From NCBI RefSeq assembly GCF_020497125.1, contig NC_059094.1, positions 6,427,733-6,491,732 of the forward strand: 64,000 bases of DNA. The letters run 5' to 3'. The position numbers were made by a program, and so were the translations under genes. The notes under the pieces are model-generated. The model had not been told where the DNA came from. It made no database searches and was given only the letters and a program-made list of their open reading frames with translations. Positions within the stretch are counted from its first letter, which is position 1; the number at the start of each line of letters is the position of its first letter. Below, piece by piece: positions 32,669 to 42,996 of the stretch. Source of the DNA: Mauremys mutica (taxonomy: Eukaryota; Chordata; Testudines; Geoemydidae).

Positions 32669-33858
32669 AATTACTGGCGCCACAAGGTGCTGTGCTCCTG
32701 CTATTACACGTTTAGCAATACGCTCCTTCAGAAATAGTGCCCCCTGGACAGTTTGACTGTGTCTGTGGTTAGCACGATTATGTCTCTGCAGAACCCGCCA
32801 GCCCCGTAACCAACACAAACAACCACCGGTGTTCTAGTGCTTGGCAGAGTTCTCATAAAGGGCTCGGTCCTGCTCCGTTCGCCATCAGGGACAGAACTCC
32901 CGGTGACTCTAGTGGGGTAGCATCCTTCCCGACAGAGCCCCTAGCCTGCAGGCTGGACCAGGAAAAATCCTGAGTATTTCAAGTGATATGGGAGGCCCGG
33001 TAATATCGTTTACTGGACCAGCTCGTTTAAAGTGACATTTTACAGCTTCAGTCAAGTTCTCCATATACCACAAGGACACGTTCCCACGTCTGAGAAGGGA
33101 CGGTTTGATCTTATTAACCAAACCATCTCCTGTAGCTGGGGGGCTCAGGAGGGAACAAATGGTTCATTCTGTCCTTTAAGGCGTAGTTACAAAAGTAAGC
33201 AGGAAAATGAAGCCCTGCCAGGGTCTCCTTGAACCCCAGGCCTTTGCAGCTTCCAAGCCAGCAAACAGCCTCCTGTCTCCCAGAAAGAGCAGCATGAAAG
33301 ACGGGCATATTGCATAAGAGATGGAACAAACCAGGCCAAACCCTGCCTTCAATTAGACCCGCGAGACTCCCGCCACACTCCATTGGGCCTGGTTGTGATC
33401 TCATTCATGCTGCTTTATCCCCGTGTAACGACCTCACTGGAGTTACTCCAGGTTTACACTGGTGAACCCAAAAGCAGAATCAGGGCCAGTGACTACAACT
33501 GGGGCCAGACGGGTGTAAATGAGATCCTGCAACCTGGGGAGGGATCCCAAAGTCTCTTCTCCTTCCACCTCACCCTTCCTTCCGAGCACCAACTTTCCAA
33601 CATTTTTAGAGAGAGATTTAATACAACTCCGGATCCCTGAAGCAGGCTGGAAAATTAATTTCATTTCCATCAGACCGCAGCCTCAGTGAGCGTATGTCAC
33701 GGTGCCTCTGGTGAAATCTGTGGGGTTAGGCCAATTGAAACCAGCTCAGGCTCTGGCCCCAGATCTACTCTCATTCCAGCACTTGTATCCACTTATACTG
33801 CTATTTCCGATGGCTGGAAAAACAACCCCATTCTGTGGCAAGGGCAAGAGTGTGCTGC
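32669..33858. other. Unassigned noncoding stretch
   Basis: No gene is recognised. 'ccaggtttacactggtgaac' near 33448 with 'aatcagggcc' is a piece of the small 'tttacaccag' repeat described at 2341. Confidence 0.4.
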
Positions 33859-34172
33859 CTCTAATTCAGGGGTTGGCAACCGTTGGGAAGTGGTGTGCCA
33901 AGTCTTCATTCATTTAAGGTTTCGTGTGCCCATAAAAGGTTTCGCGTGCCAGACCGGCAGCGCGGGCAGCAGACGGAACCCCAGACCGGCAGGGTCCCGG
34001 CCGCCGGCCCCCGCTCAGCCTGCTGCCAGCCCGGGTTCCATCCATCCAGGCCGTCAGCGGGCTGAGCGGGGCCAGCGGCCAGGACCCCGGCTGGCAGCAG
34101 CATGCCACTAAAAATCAGCCCGTGTGTCACCTTTGGCACGCATGCCGCAGGTTGCCAACCCCTGCTCTAATT
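33859..34172 (+). mobile_element. Non-autonomous hAT element with perfect 8-bp target duplication
   Basis: The element at 33867-34164 (298 bp) starts CAGGGGTTGGCAACC and ends GGTTGCCAACCCCTG, perfect 15-bp terminal inverted repeats. It is flanked by 'ctctaatt' at 33859-33866 and 34165-34172. The duplication has central TA, the nnnTAnnn pattern known for Buster-type hAT elements. The interior is GC-rich with inverted pieces and no transposase. The 141-codon frame across it is accidental. Family matches the element at 54.6 kb. Confidence 0.92.
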
Positions 34173-34191
34173 CATAACAATAACATCTCTT

Positions 34192-34365
34192 TTCATCTAT
34201 GCAAGTCAGTATCATTATCCTTATTTTACACATAGGGAAACTGAGGCACACAGAGTTGAAATGACTTGCCTATGGTCACCCAGCAGCCCAGAGCAGACCC
34301 AGTAATATACTGCAGCTCTCGTTATTCTCAGTCTAGCACATGATCCTCTCGGTCACGCTGCTTTC
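34192..34365 (-). repeat. MIR-type CORE-SINE, antisense
   Basis: 'cattatccttattttacaca' near 34213, then 'gggaaactgaggcacacaga' and 'ttgcctatggtcacccagca' give the tail-side and core blocks. The head-side block near 34330-34365 is diverged. Confidence 0.8.
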
Positions 34366-35523
34366 TCAGCTAATCGCTAAACTCAGGTCTCTTGTACTGC
34401 GGGATGGAACTCTGCGGCCCAGGGGAGAGGCTGCTTCTGCCGCAGGGTCTAACTAGGATGCGGGGCGGGGAGAGGGGATCGATCTGGCCAACAAGAAGTA
34501 TTTCAGAAATACCTTGGCCCATGCAGGCTCCCATCTCTGCCTTTCTCGAGTCACAAAGCTAAAAGCCACAGAAATTGCATCCCAGGGAAAAATCTCCCTT
34601 GCTGTTCTTCACACTGTTGGAATAAATCAGGAAGGCGTCTGCCGCAGAACACGCTGTGAAGGGGGAGGGCTAGATTCCCCCCCATGCCATGGCCCCAAAC
34701 TGCCAGGGGTCTGGGTGACTTTCCTCTGTTTCAAAAGCCAGCTGCAACATGTGGTGAATTTCAGCGGGGCTTGGCAGGGCTGTGCAGCCTGGTTCCATTT
34801 AGCTGGGTTGGAGGCAGCAGCTTCGCCCAGCCCACTGCAGGGTCAGCGCGAGGGCTCCTGGCAACGCGCCCGTGCGTTAGGCCTTGTGGCTTCTGTTGTC
34901 TTCGCAGCCTGTGGCAGCATTGACGGTTTCCTGTCTGGAGTGGGTGGGATTGCCTTGTACCCTCTAGTGCCTAGGGGTGGCTGTGGCTCTCACCCCCGAC
35001 CCCTCCCAGCCGCCCGCACGCCTGAATAAGGGTTCTGCTGAGGAGAGCGCTTTCGAACGGGGGGTGTGCAAAGAGCAGCTTCCAGCCACAGCCAGCTCAG
35101 CCCAGTTCTTACCAAGGCAGTTGACTCGCCGGCCCTCAGCCCAGCTTAAGCCTTAGCTTCGCTGAGGTGCTGGATACCCGAGGAGAGAGTGCAGCTCCAG
35201 GACAGGGAATTCTACCCCCGTGATAACTTGGACTATCCCCACCCCCACTCAGGGGAGTGAGAACGCTACTTCTTCGCTACGTGGGCTACCCGCACCTTGG
35301 CCCAGGTCCCCAGCGGGAAGTGGGCACATTGGCACTGCGTACACTCCGGCTGCAGAGGGGTGATTTGCGGCTGTCTGTGACACAAGCAAATCACTTCAGC
35401 GCCTCGCGGCCAGAGGAAGGAGGGAATTGTGCGTCAGTGGCACATCTCGGACTGGACCCCAGGCTGCTGCTCAGGGCATTGTGGCACCAGCAGGGAGGCA
35501 CAACACAGAGCTCCTGACACTGG
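34366..35523. other. Unassigned noncoding stretch
   Basis: A 171-codon frame at 34514-35029 shows no recognised motif, is not bounded by convincing splice sites and is not called as a gene. Confidence 0.45.
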
Positions 35524-35528
35524 GGAAC

Positions 35529-36208
35529 TGTCACGGTGCGGCAACTCACCCCTGCGGCGACTCCTGTTGGTCGTCCAGGGAATTAGCGTTTCCAGCCTCC
35601 GCAGCGCCCTCTGCAGGCCAATGTCCTGCTGGCTGCTAGGCCTGAGTCCCTCCTGGAGCCCGGTGCCCCTTTCAGGCTGGGGTGCTGCCCCCTGGCAGTA
35701 CCCCCACAAATCTGGGTCTCCCCTCCCCGGGGAGCCACCCCCCTCTATCCCACCTCGCCTCAGTCTATGGCCACTGCCTCAGTCCCTGGGGCAGACTGCA
35801 GTGTAATTGCCACTCATCACCGGCAAGGGGGGTTTGGACCTGCTGCCTTTGTCTACTCCTGGGCTGCCCCTCTGCAACCCCAGGACCCTTTCCGGCCTTG
35901 AACAAGGCCTGCAGCCTGGGGGGTTTCCAGGCTGGAGCTCCCCCAGCTCCTCTGGCCTTCTTCCAGCCCTGCTCCACCCTAGGTCCTCTGTCCAGCAAGC
36001 TAGAGAAAGACACACTTAGCTCCTGGCTTCCCTGGTCTTTATAAGGGCAGCTACAGTCTGATGGGGCATGGCCCCAGCTGTGGCTGCCTTCCCCGATCAG
36101 CCCAGGCTTGCGGCTCTTACTAGCCGCAGCCCTCACGCAGCCCCCGGGCCTCTCCCAGGGCTGGCTTCAAGCCCTTTCAGGGCAGGAGCGGGTGACCACC
36201 CCGCTACA
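35529..36208 (+). mobile_element. Solo LTR, family A, copy 2
   Basis: A 680-bp unit starts TGTCACGGTGCGG and ends CACCCCGCTACA. Flanking 'ggaac' (35524-35528) and 'ggcac' (36209-36213) look like a 5-bp duplication with one change. The whole length aligns with 24754-25425, including 'cacccctgcggcg' near the start, 'gtttggacctgctgc' in the middle and the TATA-like 'tttataagg' at about 36038. No internal retroviral sequence is attached. The two copies differ by many substitutions and indels, so they are old or from separate subfamilies. Confidence 0.87.
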
Positions 36209-36837
36209 GGCACTAATCAGTCAGTCTTAGCACAGTGATGAGGAGGCCATAGACGGACCCACTGTGTGTGTGTGTATCCTCGCCACATCCCTGTCCAGCC
36301 TGCTGGGCTGGGGGGGGGGGGGGGGGCTCAGAGCTGAGTGGGAACGGGGTGCACGGCATGTCCCGTATGCGATCCCACGCGCTCTTCATCTCTCCTGACC
36401 GTCGAACCGCCCGCCCGCACTGCAGTACAGTCCCCTCGTTTCGTTACAAGCCACGTCCAATTACTAGCAGCTGCATCGTCAGTTCCTCAGACAAAAACAA
36501 CACTGGGTGAGCTGCCTGTCCCCAGGCACCAGCCGAGCAGGGCGGTAATTTACCGTGAGCTCTGCCGGCCTTGCAGGGACCCTGCAGACCGGGAGGGAGG
36601 AGCAGAACTGCCACCTGGAGGTCATGAGGAATGCTGCCAGCAGGAGCACAAGGCCTTTTCCACCCTGCCTCGAGGTGTCTTTCCTAGATGGCGCCAGGAA
36701 ATGCATCAGCTAGAGATGGCTCCACACTTACAAACTCCATCCCCAAGCCCTGTTCTCAGCCCCATAGCTCATAACCTGATGGCTTGGCCCTTCCCCGGGG
36801 CTTAGGTACCCACTAGTGAATGGCATCATAATGCAGC
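36209..36837. other. Unassigned noncoding stretch with G17 run
   Basis: A G17 homopolymer lies at 36310-36326, preceded by a short GT run (36264-36275). No gene is recognised; the 155-codon frame at 36338-36805 has no motif. Confidence 0.5.
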
Positions 36838-36930
36838 AATCATAGAATCAGAGAATCTCAGGGTGGGAAGGGACCTCAGGAGGTATCTAGTCCCATCCCC
36901 TGCGCAAAGCAGGACCAATCCCCAACTAAA
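36838..36930 (-). mobile_element. CR1 extreme 3' end, antisense
   Basis: 'atcatagaatcagagaatct' and 'gggaagggacctcaggaggt' are the reverse of the CR1 3' terminus. The segment stops after about 93 bp at 'ccaactaaatca', where sense CR1 5' sequence begins directly. Confidence 0.88.
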
Positions 36931-37400
36931 TCAACGGAACAGCGGAGAGGCTAACAGAGGGAGTTTGACTGGGAGTTCGCCTGGGGAGAGCCCACTGAGG
37001 CTTTCATCTTGCAGGCTTCTCTGAGTAGTTACTGCAACAGCTGAGGAAACCCTTAGAAGGAAGGTAATATGGATGGTGAGCGATCAGCTGTTGTGACCTG
37101 CACAGGATGTGCCATGTTTGTCTTTCTCCCACAGGACAGAAGCGACTTTGTCTGTACAAAGTACAAGCTGGTCTCCATATTGGAAGAGAAGGTTCAAGGT
37201 CTGGAGAAACAAGTATCAACCCTGCGTTGCATAAGACAGATGTCAGGATATGCTGAAGAATCAGAGAATGCTGCACAGAGGGGACTGAGGGACGGTGAAG
37301 AAATTTGGCAGCATGTGACCTCCAGAAGAAGAAAGAGGAGTGTCCATGTACCAGCAATGCAGATACAGGTGAGCAACCGTTTTCATGTTCTCTCCACAAC
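36931..37400 (+). mobile_element. CR1 5' end: 5' UTR and start of ORF1
   Basis: 'aacagcggagaggctaacag' near 36936 through 'ggaaggtaatatggatggtg' near 37060 matches what I recall as the turtle CR1 5' leader. This is notable because most CR1 copies, including all others here, lack the 5' end. It stops in the middle of ORF1 near 37400; what follows is not recognised. Confidence 0.65.
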
Positions 37401-37530
37401 AGTGTCCCCAGAACTTCCTGCCTCTCAGCCACAAACATCACAGCTTCCTGTGCCTAGAGCAATCGGTGGCAGCTGTCATGCTTTGAAGTGTGTCCTGGAC
37501 ATAGGGATGTGTCTGCTGACCAGACACTAG
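37069..37530 (+). pseudogene. CR1 ORF1 N-terminal fragment (zinc finger and coiled coil)
   Basis: The frame starts at an ATG after the leader. It shows a CxxC pair (TCTGCAMFVF) and a second half-site FVCTKY, in which the last cysteine of the expected CxxC is Tyr. A leucine/glutamate-rich helix follows (ILEEKVQGLEKQVSTLR), likely a coiled coil, and then a basic patch SRRRKRSVHVP. Turtle CR1 ORF1 is known for a zinc-finger-like motif. An internal deletion appears after IRQMSGYAEESENA. The esterase-like region normally downstream is absent, and residues beyond about 37400 are not CR1. Confidence 0.62.
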
Positions 37531-38184
37531 AAATTTGTTTCACTGCTCTGATCATTTCTTTGGGGCCTTCTAGTGCCATATAGTCCCCCTCTTTTCCTGT
37601 GCTAACAGGCTCCCTCACAAAGGCCCAGAAACATGCTCTGTCAGGGTGTGTGGGGCAGCTCCCTGGGAACAGGATGGGGATGGGGATGGGATAGGAGGGG
37701 GAGCGAGGGTGCTACTGAGACTCAGGGGTGGGATGTAGGGAAGCTGGATCCAGGCTGGGAAGGGGTGTCCTGGCAGTTCCCACTGTTCCTTGGCAGCTGG
37801 TGCCCAGTGCTCCTACCCCTCCCTGGTCTGGGTGTCTCTGCCGGGACCCAGAGTGGCTGGGCTCCAGCTGGGCTGAGTTGTCTCACTTGCTGTCTGGTGG
37901 TGGGTCTGATCTCATGAGCTCTGGGTCCCGCTCTCATCTCTGTCTCCCCCTCCCTGATGTGTGCATGAGGGTAGAAAATAGACTGGTCCCAGTCTTGCCT
38001 CCGCGAGATACTGTGGAGGTAGAAAACATTATGGAGACAGACCCATCAATCCACCCCCTCCAGTATATCCATTGTTGGGGTGCTAGCCCCTCCCCCCAGT
38101 TCTACCATCCCTGCTCTGTCCTCTCCACATCTACCCAGTGAAGTCCTCCTTAGCGATGGGAGAGCCTCAGAGGCTGGGCTCAGA
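37401..38184. other. Unassigned noncoding stretch
   Basis: (GGGGAT)n-like sequence lies at about 37674-37692. No gene or repeat is recognised in the rest. Confidence 0.4.
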
Positions 38185-38959
38185 GATTCCAAGGCCAGAG
38201 GGGGCCATTGTGTGACCATCTAGTCTGACCTTCTGCATGACACAGGTCATAGGACTTCCCTGGATTAATTCCTGTTTGACCAGAGCATACCTTTTAGTCA
38301 AACATCCTGTCTTGATTTTAAAATGACCTGTGATGGAGAATCCACCAGGACCCTCAGTAAATTGTTCTAATGGTTAATTACTGTCACTGTTAAAAATGTG
38401 CGCCTTATTTCCAGGCTGAATTTGTCTAGCTTCAGCTTCCAGCCTTTGGATGGTGTTAGATCTTTCTCTGCTAGATTGAACAGCCCATTATCAAGTATTT
38501 GTTCTCCTTGTAGGTATTTATAGACTGTGGTCAAGTCACCCCTTAACCTTCCCTTTGTTAAGCTAAAGAGATTGAGCTCCTTGAGTCTATCACTGTAGGC
38601 AGGTTTTCTAATCCTTTAATCATTCTCGTGGCTCTTCTCTGAACCCTCTCCAATTTATCAACATCCTTCTTGAATTGTAGACACCAGAACTAGACACAGG
38701 ATTCCAGCAGCGGTTCACCAGGGCCAAATACAGAGGTACAATAACCTCTCTCCTCCTACTTGAGATTCCCGTTTATGCATCCCAGGATCACATTGGTCCT
38801 TTTGGTCACAGCATCGCATTGCAAGCTCATGGTCAGGTTATTATCCAATCCCCCTCCCAAATCCTTTTCAAAGTCACAGCTTCCCATCCTGTAAGCAGGG
38901 CCTGTATTCTCTGTTCCTAGGTGTATACAGTTACATTTCTTCTTATGTGGCATTTCCAC
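38185..38959 (-). mobile_element. Old CR1 LINE 3' portion, antisense
   Basis: The plus strand reads from 'attccaaggccagagggggc' (3' end) through 'tccaccaggaccctcagtaa', 'gattgagctccttgagtcta' and 'atcattctcgtggctcttct' back into ORF2. On the minus strand, KKCNCIHLG..FEKDLGG..LTMSLQCDAVTKRTNVILGCIN (38959-38762) corresponds to the [31 protein letters not shown] block of the younger copies. Many substitutions make it the same older subfamily as 4.9-6.3 kb. Confidence 0.88.
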
Positions 38960-39342
38960 CCATGGTAGCTCATTCCTCTGCTAATTGCTTTGTGGGTGAT
39001 TAGTCCTTTCAATCCACCCAGGATAACACATCCTCCATCCAAGATCTTCTTTTTCTGCCTTGTGCTTTTCTGCCATGAGCTTTCCCTTCCACTGTCCATA
39101 AACTCACTGAGCCCCTCAAAATGTGCCTTGCAAATCAAATCTTTCTTTTCATAAGATCGCTAAGGTCTACAGAGTTCCAGTTATCTTGTGTCTCAAACAT
39201 ATTCTTCATTAGCTCTAACAGGGCTTTCAAGCCTTCATCCCGTAGGCTTTCTATCAGTTCCGCTGGGTTTCCATCACAGCCTAGTGCTTTTCTGTTGTTG
39301 GCAGGATTATTTATTTCTTCAGCCAGGATTGGCGGGTTTTCT
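38960..39342 (-). pseudogene. RTE-like retrotransposon remnant with internal deletion
   Basis: The minus strand 39342-39135 reads NPPILAEEINNPANNRKALG, then CDGNPAELIESLRDEG and LKALLELM. This matches the start of an RTE-type RT domain, in which a GxDGIPAEL motif is characteristic. It then hits TGA at 39137-39135. Directly after, another frame (about 39110-38960) reads STRQKKKILDGGCVILGG and ISRGMSYHGW, like the C-terminal end of the same class of protein. The middle of the RT is gone, so this is a deleted copy lying against the CR1 above. The family call is by motif memory. Confidence 0.5.
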
Positions 39343-39699
39343 TATTTACAGTTAGCTACATTAAAACACATATTGTTCGCTTCTGCCCCGCAGCTTCCCA
39401 AGAGATCCACATCACGTTATCTCAGTGACCGTCATTAGTTACCACTCCCCCAGTCTTTGCATTACCCTTAACGTTATCAATTACAATTGTAGGTTTTCCT
39501 CCAGGTCCTTGATAAAAAATGTTAAATAGCAGGTTCGGTTCGGCTAAACACACTTGCCTTCGATGCTTGTACAAATGCCGTATTCCCCTCTGATTTACAC
39601 TGGTGTAAACCCATTGATTTAGTGGGAGGCAGCGTGGGCTAGTCAAAAGCACGTGCAGCCCGACTGCAGGAAGTTCTGATGCTAATTTCTCATTACATG
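39343..39699. other. Unassigned stretch with a 'tttacactggtgtaaa' repeat piece
   Basis: 'gatttacactggtgtaaacc' at about 39592-39611 is a copy of the small palindromic repeat described at 2341. A minus-strand LLFNIF peptide near 39520 hints at RT sequence but is too short to call. Confidence 0.4.
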
Positions 39700-39880
39700 T
39701 TTATGCAGCAGCTAGTGGTGGAGCCAGGAAGAGAACCCAGCTCTCCTGAATACCAGTGTAGTGTGCTAGCCATTGGGCTCTCATTTCATCTTCACTGCTA
39801 GCTTGCTGGCTGACCTTGGTCAAATCAATTTGCCAACCTGCCTCAGTTTGTAATGATACTGACCACCTGATGGAAATATA
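39700..39880. repeat. Two MIR-type pieces, antisense then sense
   Basis: 39710-39782 holds 'ggaagagaacccagctctcc' and 'gtgtgctagccattgggctc', the antisense head side. 39800-39880 holds 'tgctggctgaccttggtcaa' and 'aacctgcctcagtttgtaat', the sense core. The two meet head to head. Confidence 0.6.
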
Positions 39881-39911
39881 GAAGAGCTAGCTATTAATTG
39901 TTATTAATTAC

Positions 39912-39938
39912 TTTATATTATTATTATTATTATTCCGT
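39912..39938. repeat. (ATT)n microsatellite
   Basis: Seven or eight ATT units, followed by another 'tgatttacacaggtgt' piece at about 39951. Confidence 0.9.
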
Positions 39939-40499
39939 GGAGTCCCTCCTGATTTACACAGGTGTGAGTGAAGGAAAATCATGCCCAGAGACACTACACA
40001 ATGAGCTGTCCTGGCTCCTGTGTCCACCCTACAGGAGGGCTTGTAGGATGTGAGATTGTGAAGGACAGGCTTAGAAATAGCTGGGCCAGTGGGATCCCTT
40101 CCATAGCCACAATAGGAGTTGGGGTAAGACTGGCCCATTCCTTCTGATGGGATCTGCAGAAGCACCTGCTCTAGTGACCTGTAGGACTCACCATATGCAC
40201 ATGTCAGTGTGGCACCAAATCTCCTGGGAGATGAGCCTTCATCAAGAGCAGGTAAGGCTCCTTTTCAAGCTAAACCTGTAAGGCTGTGCTATGTAGACTG
40301 GATTCCACTGGGAAATACGGGATCCCTGTTAGAGTTGCAGCGATCCTGAGCACTCAGCATCTGCTCTGCTCTCGGCTGTAAATTTGAAACACTTTCCAGG
40401 TTTTACTGGGTTTGGGATGGGGCCAATTTATTCTCTCCCGAGATAACCATAGTAAATCAGCAATGTGTTTGCAAAAAAAAAAGCGCCATTGAAATAAAC
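39939..40499. other. Unassigned noncoding stretch
   Basis: Apart from the short 'tttacacaggtgtgagtg' piece near 39953 nothing is recognised. Confidence 0.4.
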
Positions 40500-41180
40500 C
40501 AGTTGTGCAAGACTTTGTACCTGCAGGGGGTTTCTAGTGTGTGACCAGCACAGATTTGCATGTGTGAGGTGCATATGTATGTGCCTTGTAGTTATATAGT
40601 GCATGTGACTGCAGGAAGAGTAAGCAGCATATGGATGTGTCAGATGTGTCTGTGAGGAGTTACTTATCTAGATGAGAGGTGTGTGTGTGTGTGTGCCCAC
40701 ACAGCAGACAGCAGGTGTATCAGCATGTGAGTGGGTATTTGGATGGAAAGCTGTGTAGATGGCAGGTGAACGTTAGTGAGTCAGATTCCACCATATTCAC
40801 TGAACTTACATCAATTTACACCAGTTGAGAGTCTGGCTCTGTGTGTGTGTGTGTGTGTGTATGTCTGTGTGTGTAGAAGCTGAAATATTCTGTGCACTCT
40901 GAGAAATTCCTAAGCCTACAAGAAGGAGGTTACAAGATGATAGGTGTGTGCGTGTTTAGAGGCAGGGGTCCATGGGCATGTACTGAAGTGAGTGTTTGTA
41001 ATTAGACAGCAGTTGCTTGAATGAATTTGGATATGAATATGGAAAGGCAGGTGGGTGTGTATGCAGGGAGCAGGTGTATATTTAGGTATAGAGCAGATGC
41101 ATGCCTGTGTGGAGTACAAATAGCAGGTGTGTGTATTTTTAGCTAGCGGGTGCCGGTGTTTGTGTGTGGACAGCAGGTGT
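40500..41180. repeat. GT-rich degenerate satellite-like region
   Basis: The G+T bias is strong on the plus strand. Pure (GT)n runs occur at about 40679-40695 and 40841-40860, and 'agcaggtgt' units recur (about 40710, 41069, 41121, 41171) between less regular spacers. No coding is seen; the 144-codon minus-strand frame (cysteine/histidine/threonine-rich) is the translation of CA repeats. Confidence 0.75.
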
Positions 41181-42117
41181 ATGAGTTTAGCTAAGGGCTG
41201 TAGGTAGGCAACAGCAAAGCCAGCGAAGGCTCTTGGGTGACTCATTGCAATGAACCCACAACAGAGCTCAAAGAGGGAAACACTCAGCTTCAACCTCTCG
41301 GTCTGGCTATTGTGCAGCTGTGTACAAGCCAAGGAACTGGGCAGAGACATGGCAGCCCACTAGGCACTTGGCAGTGGGTAAGACCCAGAGTAGGAAACCC
41401 CCTGCCAGAGGGATGAACAGGAGGGTCTGTGCTGACTCACACACTTCACCCGGCTGCCCTCAGGCGAGTCTGCAAGAAGCTCAAAGGACCTGAGGACACA
41501 TAACAGGCCTTTCGGCAGCTCCAGCTCTGTCAGCTCAGTGAGTCCATTGCTGGCTGACATAGTGCGCTCCAGGGGATTCTTTGCTGAAGGCAGGTTCTTA
41601 GGCAACCAGATCTGAGCATCACTCAGCCCTTCCTCCTGAGCCTGGGCTGCTTGCCCTCCCATTGCCCTCGTCACCTGCTGCCTGATTTGTGCAGCCTCAG
41701 AGCGAGCAGCAGGCATGGGACATGGAGCCTTTTACACCCAGGCCAGTGGTGCAAATCCAGTACAGTTTGGGAGTGACTGAATTGCCTGCACAGCACGATG
41801 TGGGAGTCTCGGTCCAGCTCCTAGCAGGCCGGGCTTCCCTGCCCCACCGGTCCCCTGATAGTCTCAACAGACTGAACTCCCCGCTTCCCTTAGAGGGGAT
41901 GAGGAACATGGCTGGTGGGGGCCCAGGGAGTGTGTGGAGTCCCTTTGTATTCACTGACACACCTGCCAAGGGGCTGGGGTAGCCGTAGGCAGCAGTGGAA
42001 TCTCTGAAGGGCAGAGGGGAAGAGGTTATGGGGAGCCTGGGGATGTGTCAAGGTGTGTGGGGGGAGGGGTGTCGCTTCTGATCAGAGTACAGTGAGTAAA
42101 GGGAATGCTAGGGGAGG
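41181..42117. other. Unassigned noncoding stretch
   Basis: Frames of 90-118 codons on both strands overlap near 41360-41982. No motif is recognised, so none is called. Confidence 0.4.
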
Positions 42118-42335
42118 GAGACAGCATGGCCTCGTGGCCAGCACATTGGGCTAGAACTCAGGAGACCTGGGTCCCAACTTAGCTACCGCTCTGCTCTGCG
42201 CCATGATCTTAGGCAAGTCACTGTCTCTCTGTGCCTCTGTTTCCCCATCCTGTAAAATGGAGCTAATGATACTGACCGCCTGTGAGATGTGCTGGTGAAT
42301 GGAGCTAGGTATTATTAGTATGTGTTGCTCTAGGT
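42118..42335 (+). repeat. MIR-type CORE-SINE, sense, near full length
   Basis: 'ggccagcacattgggctaga' (box A side), 'caggagacctgggtcccaac', 'gatcttaggcaagtcactgt' (core), 'tttccccatcctgtaaaatg' and an AT-rich end 'ggtattattagta' are all present in order. Confidence 0.88.
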
Positions 42336-42996
42336 GCTGAATCATCTTTGTTGTGCAGCTGGCACTCCCTTTCCTGGCTGCAAAATCCAGCCCAGGATTT
42401 GGGAAGACCCTGTGCAATGACACTAGGCAGCCGGGGCTGGGAGCCAGGGAGAACCACAGGGGCTGTCTGTGTCTGGCAGCCTCCATACAGAATCCCCTTT
42501 CGGGTCACCCAGCCGTGGCAGCCGAGCTGTCTGTGCTGCAGGGGCCGTTGCAGTCCTGACATGCTCTGTGGTCAGAGCCGAAGGGCTGGCCACAAATGGG
42601 GCCCAGAAATGCGAGGCCCTGTGACCCCAGTCGTGGAGAGCACCTCTAGGCCAGCCAGTCTCTGGGACGCTCCGTCTCCTCAGGACAGGAAGGTGCAAAG
42701 GCAGGGCCTGAGCTTTGTGTGTGTGTCAGCAGCACGGGGGGAGGAGACGGAGGCCGACCGATGTTCTCATCTCCCCGGAGTTCCTCAGCCGCACAGATCA
42801 CACTGTCTGCCAGCGGCGGGGTCTGCTGTTCAGGGCGCACTGCCCGCCTGCCGGCTGCAGTGACAGGAAACAAAAGGCCAAAGGAGCAGCTGGCTCCCCA
42901 TAAATCTTGTTTTGCAGCTGGCAAAGAGGGAGGTTATGAAAGCAGAGCCGAGCCATCCGCAGCGGCCCTCGGGGAACTTCTCTAGGCCTGCAGCTC
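42336..42996. other. Unassigned GC-rich noncoding stretch
   Basis: Several overlapping frames of 85-171 codons exist only because stops are rare in GC-rich DNA. No domain is recognised. Confidence 0.4.

Noticed and set aside
24754..36208. One provirus with LTRs at both ends
   Set aside because: Each LTR has its own target duplication and the DNA between holds a CR1, MITEs and hAT elements but no retroviral genes.
39429..39545. CR1 RT fragment (LLFNIF peptide on the minus strand)
   Set aside because: Only five or six residues agree with the CR1 block; the following residues do not, so the match may be chance.
40500..41350. CRISPR-like or telomeric array
   Set aside because: Spacing is irregular and units are GT-rich satellite-like; no direct repeat/spacer structure or TTAGGG units.
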